From contig CAZOZX010000123.1 in the NCBI GenBank assembly GCA_964584415.1, forward strand, positions 1 to 5,772: a stretch of DNA of 5,772 nt, given 5' to 3'. The notes below the pieces were generated by a model. That model ran no database searches. It saw only the letters and a list, made by a program, of their open reading frames with translations, and was not told the origin of the DNA. The DNA is from PHAA01 sp964584415. Lineage in GTDB: Bacteria; Bacillota; Syntrophomonadia; Syntrophomonadales; Syntrophomonadaceae. Positions 1 to 5,772 of this stretch are shown here, in pieces; the stretch's first letter is position 1; each line of letters opens with the position of its first letter. Position numbers and translations under genes: made by a program.

Positions 1-2
1 AT

Positions 3-1403
3 CTATATCAATTTGCCGGGGTTCATTATCCCCTTAGGATCAAAAGCCTGTTTGGTCTTCAGCATATATTCATGGGCAATACCGTGCTCAAGCGGTGCAT
101 ATTTCCTGCGTACAGCACCTACACCATGCTCTCCGGTGGTGGAACCGCCCATTTCAATAGCCAGCAGATGAATCTCATCCACCAGCTGCAGTACTTTTTC
201 CACCTCGGCGGGATTTTCCGGATTAATAACCGGAGCAGTATGAACATTCCCGTCACCGATATGACCATAATTCACTACTTGAATGCCGTATTTTCGGCCT
301 AGTTCCCTTATAGCCCGAAGGGTATCTGCCACCCGGGAGAGGGGAACGCTGATGTCTTCACCGGCGAAAATCCGACTGCCATCCGGACGCACCCTGGAAG
401 CAGCCGCAGCAGTCACGCTGCGTCCTTCCCATAATTGTGCCATACGTTTGCTGTCAGTCGACCATTCCACCATACGGGCCCGTTTACCAGCCATTTCTTT
501 GATAACATTACCTTCAAATTCGACGCTGGGGGCATTACCGTCGACCTCAAAAAGCAGAATCGCTTCAGCATCCGGCAATTTTATATGCGGCTTGAATTCA
601 TTGACTGCCTTGATGGCGGAACCATCCAGGATTTCTATACCGGAGGGAAGAATACCGGCCTGGTAAACATCCAATACTGTTGCCGGTGCATCATCCAACT
701 GGTCGAAAACTGCCATGGCAATTCCGCGGGCGCGGGGCTTGGGGAAGCACCTTAAGCGTATTTTGGTTATTACCCCCAGGGTTCCCTCGGATCCTACCAT
801 CAATTTAGTAAGATTGAGCCCTGATACATTTTTTATGGCGCGGGATTTCATCCCCCCCGTGGTCATAATATCCCCATTGGGAGCTACAACTTCAAGTCCC
901 AAAACGTACTGTTCGGTTGTGCCGTATTTCACCGCTCGTAATCCAGAAGCATTATTAGCAACCATTCCCCCGACCGTACACATCATGCTGCTGCCCGGGT
1001 CAGGCGGAAAGAACAGATTATATTTTGCCAGTTCATTGTTCAAATCGGCATGAATGACGCCCGGCCTAACTACCACTTGCATATTCTTCTGGTCTATTTC
1101 CACTATTTCTTTCCATTGCGATAAATCCAAGACAATTCCGCCCTGCACTGCAACACAGCCACCAGTTTCGCCAGTGCCTGCACCCCGGGGCACAATATAT
1201 ACGTCATTAGCATAAGCAAATTGCAGAATCTTCTGCACATCCTCAGTCGATTTCGGAAACACGACCGCATAAGGAGACGTGGTCTGCAGTTTAGTCAAAA
1301 ATGAACTATCGTAGGAATAATACATTAAATCCAGCTCGTCGCTCAGTATCATGTCTTTACCGAACATTTTGAGCAGTTCTTTCTGAATGGCTGACTTATC
1401 CAA
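3..1403 (-). CDS. glcD: FAD-linked 2-hydroxyacid dehydrogenase, GlcD / D-lactate dehydrogenase family
   Basis: Flavoprotein of the VAO/FAD_binding_4 family, which oxidises 2-hydroxyacids such as glycolate, D-lactate or D-2-hydroxyglutarate to the 2-oxoacid. Counting from the TTG start (466 residues, normal for GlcD): FAD-binding loop RGAGTGETGG at about 73-82, PDPGSS at 134-139, the CTVGG..ANNASG segment at 142-154, and GSEGTLG at 204-210. The C-terminal FAD-oxidase domain carries GHIGDGNVH at about 380-388 (the two His, 7 residues apart, match the metal/substrate ligands of D-2-hydroxyacid dehydrogenases) and GEHGVG at 424-429. It ends in the typical NPGKLI. There is no signal peptide, membrane segment or Fe-S motif, so electrons must pass to a partner (GlcF-type, ETF or quinone) not seen here. 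An ATG at 1428-1430 is in frame but has no ribosome binding site; the TTG is preferred. The gene is divergent from larA, which favours D-lactate as substrate, but the exact substrate cannot be read from sequence. Confidence 0.9.
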   Translation of the reverse strand: MDKSAIQKELLKMFGKDMILSDELDLMYYSYDSSFLTKLQTTSPYAVVFPKSTEDVQKILQFAYANDVYIVPRGAGTGETGGCVAVQGGIVLDLSQWKEIVEIDQKNMQVVVRPGVIHADLNNELAKYNLFFPPDPGSSMMCTVGGMVANNASGLRAVKYGTTEQYVLGLEVVAPNGDIMTTGGMKSRAIKNVSGLNLTKLMVGSEGTLGVITKIRLRCFPKPRARGIAMAVFDQLDDAPATVLDVYQAGILPSGIEILDGSAIKAVNEFKPHIKLPDAEAILLFEVDGNAPSVEFEGNVIKEMAGKRARMVEWSTDSKRMAQLWEGRSVTAAAASRVRPDGSRIFAGEDISVPLSRVADTLRAIRELGRKYGIQVVNYGHIGDGNVHTAPVINPENPAEVEKVLQLVDEIHLLAIEMGGSTTGEHGVGAVRRKYAPLEHGIAHEYMLKTKQAFDPKGIMNPGKLI

Positions 1404-1412
1404 AATATCACA

Positions 1413-1417
1413 CTCCT
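1413..1417 (-). promoter_or_regulatory. Ribosome binding site that decides the glcD start (AGGAG, 9 nt before TTG)
   Basis: Read leftward, AGGAG is followed by nine bases and then TTG at 1403-1401, an ideal Shine-Dalgarno spacing. The in-frame ATG nine codons upstream is preceded only by a CCCCCCAGTA stretch with no purine-rich pairing. Starting at TTG also leaves about 26 residues before the YYSYD motif, which fits the usual GlcD N-terminus. Confidence 0.7.
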
Positions 1418-1437
1418 GTATATGAAACATTACTGGG

Positions 1438-1451
1438 GGGAATCGAATCCC
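1438..1451. promoter_or_regulatory. Dyad 1, possible operator at the glcD transcription start
   Basis: GGGAATCGAATCCC pairs with itself at six of seven positions. It lies within a longer element (1432-1452) that begins ACTGGGG and ends AATCCCG, closely resembling the second dyad at 1482-1501. Its location directly downstream of the leftward extended -10 suits a repressor site; it could also form a small 5' hairpin in the mRNA. Assignment to a regulator family is not possible from this alone. Confidence 0.35.
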
Positions 1452-1458
1452 GTTGCCT

Positions 1459-1467
1459 ATTATAGCA
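1459..1467 (-). promoter_or_regulatory. Extended -10 promoter for the glcD-type gene
   Basis: On the minus strand the bases read TGCTATAAT, a perfect extended -10 element (TGnTATAAT). No good -35 lies 16-18 bases upstream (the site reads CCCAGT), which is typical of extended -10 promoters. Transcription would begin near 1452, giving a leader of about 49 bases to the TTG start. One dyad lies at the expected start point and another over the -35 position, so the promoter is probably regulated. Confidence 0.6.
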
Positions 1468-1484
1468 TAAGAATTTTGCCGACT

Positions 1485-1500
1485 GGGGTATACAATCCCC
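1485..1500. promoter_or_regulatory. Dyad 2, possible operator upstream of the glcD promoter
   Basis: GGGG-N8-CCCC with inner TATACA. Like dyad 1, it is preceded by ACT and has AATCCC before a closing G. It covers the -35 position of the leftward promoter and sits about 16 bases upstream of the proposed larA -35, so one bound protein could influence both directions. The centre-to-centre distance to dyad 1 is 48 bases, a little under five helical turns. Confidence 0.35.
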
Positions 1501-1515
1501 GTAAATCAAGTAAAT

Positions 1516-1544
1516 TTGCTTTTCTGGGGGATGAGAAATAAACT
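1516..1544 (+). promoter_or_regulatory. Candidate larA promoter (TTGCTT, 17 nt, TAAACT)
   Basis: TTGCTT at 1516-1521 and TAAACT at 1539-1544 are separated by 17 bases and would start transcription near 1551, giving a leader of about 37 bases. The hexamers match consensus at only 3/6 and 4/6, so the assignment is weak. A third CTGGGGG-containing half-site (1524-1530) lies in its spacer. The TACAAT at 1491-1496 is an alternative -10, but it lacks a -35. Confidence 0.3.
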
Positions 1545-1587
1545 AATATCGGAGTAATCCAAATAAACCAAAATCAGGTGATTCATC

Positions 1588-2853
1588 ATGCAAACCAAGC
1601 TAGCTTATGGAAAGACCAAACTGGAACTCGAAGTTAATGATGCCAATCTGCTGTGGATACTTGAGCCTTTGCCATTATCAACTTCAGTTGATGGCAGGGA
1701 ATTAGTGGCCCAGTCCCTGCAAAATCCGCTGGGGACCAAGTCTCTGCCGGATATAATCAAGCAAAAAGCAGCCCGTAATGCCGTAATCGTAGTAAACGAT
1801 ATAACCCGGCCAACTCCTTATGAAACCATATTGCCTCCGCTTCTGGCCGAAATACAAAATGGGGGAATAAACCCGAAAGACATCACCTTGATCATTGCTA
1901 CCGGCATACATCGCCATCATACCGATGATGATAATATAGCAGTCTTTGGTTCGCAAATATGTGATCAGTATCGTATCGAGAATCACGACTGTGACCACAA
2001 TCTTATTTCCCTGGGCAGGCTATCAAATGGGCTTGATCTGATTATTAACCGCACTGCCGCTGAAGCGGACCTGCTCATAACCACCGGGGTAGTCGGTCTT
2101 CATTATTTCGCCGGTTTTTCCGGGGGGAGAAAATCCATTTTACCCGGAATTGCTTCCCGGCAGGTAATCGAGGCCAATCATAAAATGATGAGCGACCCTC
2201 GGGCGCGACTGGGAAATTACCAGGACAATCCGGTCAGCGATCTGATGTTGGAAGCAGCCTTCCGGGCGGGGGTGGACTTTATCTTCAATGTAGTAACCCA
2301 ATCCAAGTACGATATAGCTTTCTGCGCCGCAGGTGATGTTAAAGAAGCCTGGCTAGCCGCCGTAAAATTCTGCGAAGCCACGACCAGCATTTCAATTAAT
2401 GCCCAAGCCGATATAGTCATAGCCAGCTGCGGTGGGTATCCCAAGGATATCAATATGTACCAGGCCCAAAAAGCACTGGATGCGGCGGTTCTGGCCGTTA
2501 AGCCGGGAGGAACTATTATTCTCGCGGCGGAATGCCGTGAAGGCCTTGGAGAGGACACCTTCCAGGACTGGATTGAGAAGGCTACCTGCCGGCAGGATAT
2601 CATCGACCGTTTCCATCGCCATTTTGAGTTGGGCGGACATAAAGCTTATGCAATATGCCGTACCCTTGACCAGGCGGATATTATCCTAATCAGTGAAATG
2701 CCTCCGGACCTGGTTAATCATCTTTTCATGATCCCGGCCCCGGATTTTCAGCAGGCTTTGGTTATAGCCCGACACCGTCACGGGCCTGACGCTAAAGTAA
2801 TAATAATGCCAGAGGCGCCCAAATTAGGTATTAAAGTGAATACTGGCGTATAA
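1588..2853 (+). CDS. larA: Nickel-dependent lactate racemase family protein (LarA)
   Basis: Member of the LarA family (N-terminal DUF2088 domain), cytoplasmic enzymes that racemise lactate or other 2-hydroxyacids by hydride transfer to a nickel-pincer nucleotide cofactor. The 421 residues match the usual length. Visible motifs: NDITRPTP at 70-77 (D71, R74), ATGIHRHH at 104-111 (H108), and GLHYFAGFSGGRK at 170-182. In the last, H172 and K182 keep the ten-residue spacing of H174 and K184 in Lactiplantibacillus plantarum LarA; that Lys binds the cofactor covalently. CGGYPKDINMYQAQKAL at 281-297 supplies Q292 and K295, equivalent to the Gln/Lys pair of the reference enzyme. The active site therefore looks complete. 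The ATG follows AGGTGA (1576-1581) by six bases. The cofactor genes larB, larC and larE are not in the window. It is divergent from a GlcD-type dehydrogenase, which supports a lactate role, but LarA homologues act on varied 2-hydroxyacids, so the substrate is an inference. Confidence 0.92.
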   Translation: MQTKLAYGKTKLELEVNDANLLWILEPLPLSTSVDGRELVAQSLQNPLGTKSLPDIIKQKAARNAVIVVNDITRPTPYETILPPLLAEIQNGGINPKDITLIIATGIHRHHTDDDNIAVFGSQICDQYRIENHDCDHNLISLGRLSNGLDLIINRTAAEADLLITTGVVGLHYFAGFSGGRKSILPGIASRQVIEANHKMMSDPRARLGNYQDNPVSDLMLEAAFRAGVDFIFNVVTQSKYDIAFCAAGDVKEAWLAAVKFCEATTSISINAQADIVIASCGGYPKDINMYQAQKALDAAVLAVKPGGTIILAAECREGLGEDTFQDWIEKATCRQDIIDRFHRHFELGGHKAYAICRTLDQADIILISEMPPDLVNHLFMIPAPDFQQALVIARHRHGPDAKVIIMPEAPKLGIKVNTGV

Positions 2854-2854
2854 T
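2849..2854 (+). promoter_or_regulatory. Possible -10 element for murB, overlapping the larA stop codon
   Basis: TATAAT is a perfect -10 hexamer spanning the larA TAA, with murB beginning 48 bases later. There is no convincing -35 and no extended TG, so it may be chance. The larA-murB gap shows no hairpin followed by a T run, so read-through from larA is an equal possibility. Confidence 0.2.
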
Positions 2855-2902
2855 CACATGGTATCTTCATAACAATGTATAAAAAGCTTTAAGGAGACTA
2901 GA

Positions 2903-3799
2903 ATGTATAACGATCTGATACAATTATTGTCTCCGCATAGTGTCAGCCTGAATGAACCAATGCGGAACCATACCACCTTTAAAATAGGTGGTCCGGCCGA
3001 TCTTCTGGTAACACCGCAGAACATTGAAGAACTTAAGACAGCGCTCCTATATTGTCGCCACCACCAGGTACCTTATTTAGTGTTTGGTGCAGGCAGCAAT
3101 ATCCTGGTACATGACAAGGGAATCCGGGGAGTAGCGGTCAAAATCTCCCAGCTTAATTCCATCGAGGTTACCGGACAAGAGGTATATGCCCAAGCTGGAA
3201 TAATGCTTTCCGACCTGGCCTATAAAGTCGCCGCTTTTAATTTAAGCGGCCTGGAATTTGCTGAAGGTATCCCGGGCAGCCTGGGTGGGGCAGTGGTTAT
3301 GAACGCCGGGGCCTATGACGGGGAGATGGCCCATGTGGTGCAGGAGGTTGATGCAATTGATCCCAGCGGAAACACGATAACCTTCCATCGCTCCCAACTA
3401 GATTACGGATATCGGCATAGTATTTTTCAACGCAATCACCATATTGTAATTGCAGCCCGATTAACTTTAAAACCTGATGATGAGGCTGGTATTATGGCCA
3501 GGATGAAAGATTTTTCCCAACGGCGCTGGGAGAAACAACCGCTTGAATATCCGAGTGCGGGCAGCGTATTTCGTAGGCCCCCGGGGCATTTTGTAGGCCC
3601 GATGATCGAAGAGCTCGGTCTTAAAGGCTATTCTGTGGGGGGTGCCCAGGTGTCATGCAAACATGCTGGTTTCATTATAAATAACGGTCAGGCTACGGCC
3701 AATGATGTGTTGCAGCTGATCGCATTCATTCAGGCAGCAGTCGAAAAGGAATACGGAATCCTTTTACAACCGGAAATCCGAATAGTGGGTGAAGCCTGA
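2903..3799 (+). CDS. murB: UDP-N-acetylenolpyruvoylglucosamine reductase (MurB)
   Basis: Cytoplasmic flavoenzyme that uses NADPH to reduce UDP-GlcNAc-enolpyruvate to UDP-MurNAc, the second committed step of peptidoglycan synthesis. Its 298 residues and the compact substrate-binding domain fit type II MurB, as in most Firmicutes. Motifs: NHTTFKIGGPAD at 22-33, the FAD-binding FGAGSNILV at 61-69, PGSLGGAVVMNAGAYDGE at 124-141, YGYRHSIF at 168-175 (Y170 and R171 match the conserved Tyr-Arg), and PSAGSVFRRP at 217-226, where S221 is the catalytic proton donor. LQPEIRIVG at 288-296 carries the second catalytic residue, E291. All key residues are present. The start is set by AAGGAG six bases upstream of the ATG. 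It lies apart from the usual mur cluster, between larA and a radical SAM gene, with the latter following after only 2 bases. Confidence 0.97.
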   Translation: MYNDLIQLLSPHSVSLNEPMRNHTTFKIGGPADLLVTPQNIEELKTALLYCRHHQVPYLVFGAGSNILVHDKGIRGVAVKISQLNSIEVTGQEVYAQAGIMLSDLAYKVAAFNLSGLEFAEGIPGSLGGAVVMNAGAYDGEMAHVVQEVDAIDPSGNTITFHRSQLDYGYRHSIFQRNHHIVIAARLTLKPDDEAGIMARMKDFSQRRWEKQPLEYPSAGSVFRRPPGHFVGPMIEELGLKGYSVGGAQVSCKHAGFIINNGQATANDVLQLIAFIQAAVEKEYGILLQPEIRIVGEA

Positions 3800-3801
3800 T
3801 C

Positions 3802-5589
3802 ATGAACGGCCAGCCTGAAACAAGGAAGATTGTCTTATCTACTCTTAATGCCACCTATATGCATAGCTCGCTGGCTCTGCGCTCCCTGCGCGCCTTCTGC
3901 CGGGTCAGAACTGAATGGGACTTTCACCTTAGAGAGTTCACTATCAATCAAAAACACAGTGACATAATTGCCGACTTATACCAAATACGACCAGTGGTGC
4001 TGGCTTTTTCATGTTATATATGGAATATAAGCCCTATTTTAGAGCTCTGTACTGATTATAAAAAAGCTGCCCCCGAGACTATAATTGTTTTAGGCGGCCC
4101 GGAAGTATCTTATAACGCACAACAGATCTTGATCAACAATCCCGCAGTAGACTATGTAGTTAACGGTGAAGGGGAGAAGACCCTGAATGAACTGCTTAGC
4201 GCTCTCAATGGAGAATCTGCCCTGGACTCAATTCAAGGCATAAGTTACCGCAATCAGGAAGGAATACCAACAGTAAATCCGTTCCGAGAGTTGATCACCA
4301 ACCTTGATGACCTCCCATTTGCTTATGCTAACCAGACCGATGACCTTCACGATCGTGTCGTATATTACGAGAGTACCCGAGGATGTCCATTCAGATGCAC
4401 CTATTGCCTGTCAGCCAGTTTGCCCGGGGTACGCAGTCTGTCCATCGGCCGGGTTAAATCGGACCTGGCTGTGCTGCTGGCTCTGCCCTTACGGGAAATA
4501 AAGTTTGTTGACCGGACTTTCAACCTGGATGAGAAACGAGCCCGAGTTATAATGGAGTATATTCTCAGCTATCCCAGCCAGGTCAAAATACATTTTGAAA
4601 TCAATGCCGAGCTCTTCTCGGAAGACATGATCGGTTTCCTGGAGACGGTCCCCTCCGGACGGTTTAATTTCGAAATTGGAATCCAGTCGACTTTTCAGCC
4701 GGCTCTCCAGGCAGTGGGGAGAAAACAAGACTGGGAAAAGGTCAGCTGCAATATAGCCAGGTTGACGGCAGCGGATAATATTCACTTGCATTTGGATCTA
4801 ATCGCCGGCCTGCCCCGAGAGAATTATGATAATTTCAAACAATCATTTGATATGGTATATGGTTTGCAACCTCATATGCTGCAATTGGGCTTTCTCAAGG
4901 TTTTGCAGGGATCGCCGCTGGTTAAGGATCTATCCTCCTACCAATATGTATTCCAATCGCATCCTCCTTATCAGATTATATCTAACCACGACCTGAGTTT
5001 TGGTGACGTACTCAAGCTGACCAGAATAGAGGAATTATTGGGTTTCTATTTCAACTCACGGGAAATGGTCACGACCTTAAAATATATTACGACAACGATA
5101 TATAACGGTTCAGCCGCTCAATTTTATGAGGACTTTTCCGAGTTCTGGTCTAACCGGGGGTGGTGGGGAAGGGGCCATCGCAAAGAAAGTCTATACGCCT
5201 ATCTATATTCTTTTATTGAAAATGTTTATCCGTATCATAGCCTAACGGTTAATGAACTGCTCAAATTTGATTATCTGCTTAATCATCACCGGTACACTCT
5301 GCCGCCGGGATTGAACAGTCATAATCCTGACAACATAAATGATATGGTCTACTCTTATGCCAGAAATAAAACGTTTGTGCGACGGCATTTTCCTGGATGG
5401 GAAGGCAGATCTCCCCGCGAAATCAGGAAATTACTACATATTGAATACTTTAAAGTTGATCCTGTTTCCCAGCGTTCGGTGGAAGAATTAGAAATAATGT
5501 TTGTTTATAATTCCGTCACATTGTCAGCGGATCTGGCAGTTGATCTAACCAATAATGAAAATCACCTGAAAATAACGTCCAATCACTAG
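3802..5589 (+). CDS. B12-binding domain / radical SAM protein with C-terminal DUF4080-type region, function unknown
   Basis: A 595-residue protein with three parts. The first 140 residues or so resemble a cobalamin-binding Rossmann fold (VVLAFSCYIWN at 65-75, VLGGPEVS at 96-103, VVNGEGEKT at 119-127), but without the DxHxxG histidine ligand, as in other B12-radical SAM families. Residues about 185-390 form the radical SAM barrel, with the 4Fe-4S motif CPFRCTYC (C195, C199, C202), EIGIQS at 291-296 and DLIAGLP at 332-338. The rest (about 400-570, with an aromatic FWSNRGWWGRGHR patch at 448-460) matches the DUF4080-type tail. The N-terminal NATYMHSSLALRSLR is typical of that family. The reaction is unknown; many relatives methylate or rearrange unactivated carbons. 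The ATG lies 2 bases after the murB stop, with a modest GGGTGA (3787-3792) inside murB, so translational coupling is likely. No terminator is evident after it. Confidence 0.88.
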   Translation: MNGQPETRKIVLSTLNATYMHSSLALRSLRAFCRVRTEWDFHLREFTINQKHSDIIADLYQIRPVVLAFSCYIWNISPILELCTDYKKAAPETIIVLGGPEVSYNAQQILINNPAVDYVVNGEGEKTLNELLSALNGESALDSIQGISYRNQEGIPTVNPFRELITNLDDLPFAYANQTDDLHDRVVYYESTRGCPFRCTYCLSASLPGVRSLSIGRVKSDLAVLLALPLREIKFVDRTFNLDEKRARVIMEYILSYPSQVKIHFEINAELFSEDMIGFLETVPSGRFNFEIGIQSTFQPALQAVGRKQDWEKVSCNIARLTAADNIHLHLDLIAGLPRENYDNFKQSFDMVYGLQPHMLQLGFLKVLQGSPLVKDLSSYQYVFQSHPPYQIISNHDLSFGDVLKLTRIEELLGFYFNSREMVTTLKYITTTIYNGSAAQFYEDFSEFWSNRGWWGRGHRKESLYAYLYSFIENVYPYHSLTVNELLKFDYLLNHHRYTLPPGLNSHNPDNINDMVYSYARNKTFVRRHFPGWEGRSPREIRKLLHIEYFKVDPVSQRSVEELEIMFVYNSVTLSADLAVDLTNNENHLKITSNH

Positions 5590-5629
5590 CATCAAAATAT
5601 CAATTCCTTTTCTGTATGTAGAATATCCG

Positions 5630-5643
5630 CGAACAATTGTTTG
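5630..5643. promoter_or_regulatory. LexA-like (SOS) box upstream of the right-end gene
   Basis: CGAACAATTGTTTG has a perfect ten-base palindrome core (AACAATTGTT) and fits GAAC-N4-GTTY, the LexA site form known in Clostridia and close to the Bacillus CGAAC-N4-GTTC type. It overlaps the proposed -35 of the following promoter, where a repressor would act. Otherwise the spacer 5590-5748 is AT-rich, with only weak short hairpins and no recognisable RNA gene or terminator. Confidence 0.45.
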
Positions 5644-5666
5644 GTTACATAATAACATTTTATAAG
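5637..5666 (+). promoter_or_regulatory. Candidate promoter for the right-end gene (TTGTTT, 18 nt, TATAAG)
   Basis: TTGTTT at 5637-5642 and TATAAG at 5661-5666 (5/6 of the -10 consensus) are 18 bases apart, predicting a start near 5673 and a leader of about 76 bases. A second -10-like TACAAT occurs at 5668-5673, and TAGACA at 5678-5683 resembles a -35 without a good -10, so the exact start is uncertain. Confidence 0.35.
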
Positions 5667-5748
5667 ATACAATAATTTAGACAAAATCCGTACTTAATTT
5701 TAGTCATGAGGCTGGATAACTCAAAAAGTTTGGAAGCAGGAGTAAATA

Positions 5749-5772
5749 ATGTCCCACAACGAACCTGTGGCC
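5749..5772 (+). CDS. Start of an unidentified gene, cut by the window edge
   Basis: ATG followed by seven open codons (MSHNEPVA) to the end of the window. AGGAG at 5738-5742 lies six bases upstream, and an in-frame TAA at 5743-5745 rules out a longer N-terminus. Eight residues are too few to assign a family. The 159-base gap, separate promoter and LexA-like box suggest a transcription unit separate from murB and the radical SAM gene. Confidence 0.6.

Noticed and set aside
283..666. 127-codon open frame on the plus strand opposite glcD
   Set aside because: It overlaps a well-supported flavoprotein gene and its translation shows no family motif.
1361..1380. Inverted repeat GAAC-N10-GTTC inside the glcD coding sequence
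   Set aside because: The half-sites resemble LexA arms, but the 10-base spacing is wrong (N4 needed) and the site lies within codons, so it is probably chance.
1521..1538. Small hairpin TTTCT-N8-AGAAA considered as a terminator or riboswitch element
   Set aside because: The stem is only five AT-rich pairs with no T run, and it lies in a promoter region.
2217..2603. 128-codon open frame on the minus strand within larA
   Set aside because: It lies entirely inside a strongly supported gene, has no recognisable domain and its composition fits a shadow frame.
4489..4791. 100-codon minus-strand frame opposite the radical SAM gene
   Set aside because: It runs antisense to conserved radical SAM barrel motifs, with no ribosome binding site or domain evidence.
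5590..5630. Possible terminator after the radical SAM gene (CCTTTTCT region)
   Set aside because: No stable hairpin precedes the T-rich stretch, so termination cannot be claimed from the sequence.
5707..5730. Short stems (TGAG/CTCA and AACT/AGTT) before the right-end gene, considered as a leader RNA structure
   Set aside because: The four-base stems are too weak, and mutually overlapping, to support a regulatory RNA.

Overview
The window looks like chromosomal DNA from a Gram-positive anaerobe of the Clostridia type (Firmicutes), possibly a relative of syntrophic or acetogenic lineages. The evidence is moderate GC content, AGGAG/AAGGAG/AGGTGA ribosome binding sites, a TTG start, a nickel-dependent LarA racemase beside a GlcD-type flavoprotein, a short (type II-like) MurB, and a DUF4080-type B12-binding radical SAM protein. 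The assignment is an inference from family content; no taxonomic marker is present.

Left part (1-2853): two genes are transcribed divergently from a shared 184-base control region (1404-1587). Leftward is a complete FAD-dependent 2-hydroxyacid dehydrogenase of the GlcD/D-lactate dehydrogenase family. It most likely starts at a TTG at 1401-1403, preceded by AGGAG, rather than at the upstream ATG. Rightward is a LarA-family lactate (or 2-hydroxyacid) racemase with the nickel-pincer residues intact. Together they suggest a 2-hydroxyacid utilisation unit in which LarA interconverts the enantiomers and the flavoenzyme oxidises one of them, probably the D form. The control region holds a perfect extended -10 (TGCTATAAT) for the leftward gene, flanked by two similar G/C-armed dyads about 48 bases apart that look like regulator sites.

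Middle and right part (2903-5589): murB (peptidoglycan precursor synthesis) is followed after 2 bases by a 595-residue B12-binding/radical SAM protein of unknown reaction. The pair is probably co-transcribed and translationally coupled. Only 49 bases separate larA from murB, with no terminator visible, so some read-through from larA is possible.

Right end (5590-5772): a 159-base AT-rich spacer contains a LexA-like palindrome (GAACAATTGTTT) overlapping a plausible -35, then a good ribosome binding site and the first eight codons of a new rightward gene cut by the window edge. That gene may be SOS-regulated; its product cannot be identified here.

I see no mobile elements, CRISPR arrays, tRNA or rRNA genes, or long repeats. 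Most of the window is ordinary metabolism and cell-wall coding. The points worth following up are the control region between the two lactate-type genes, the LexA-like box, and the uncharacterised radical SAM enzyme.
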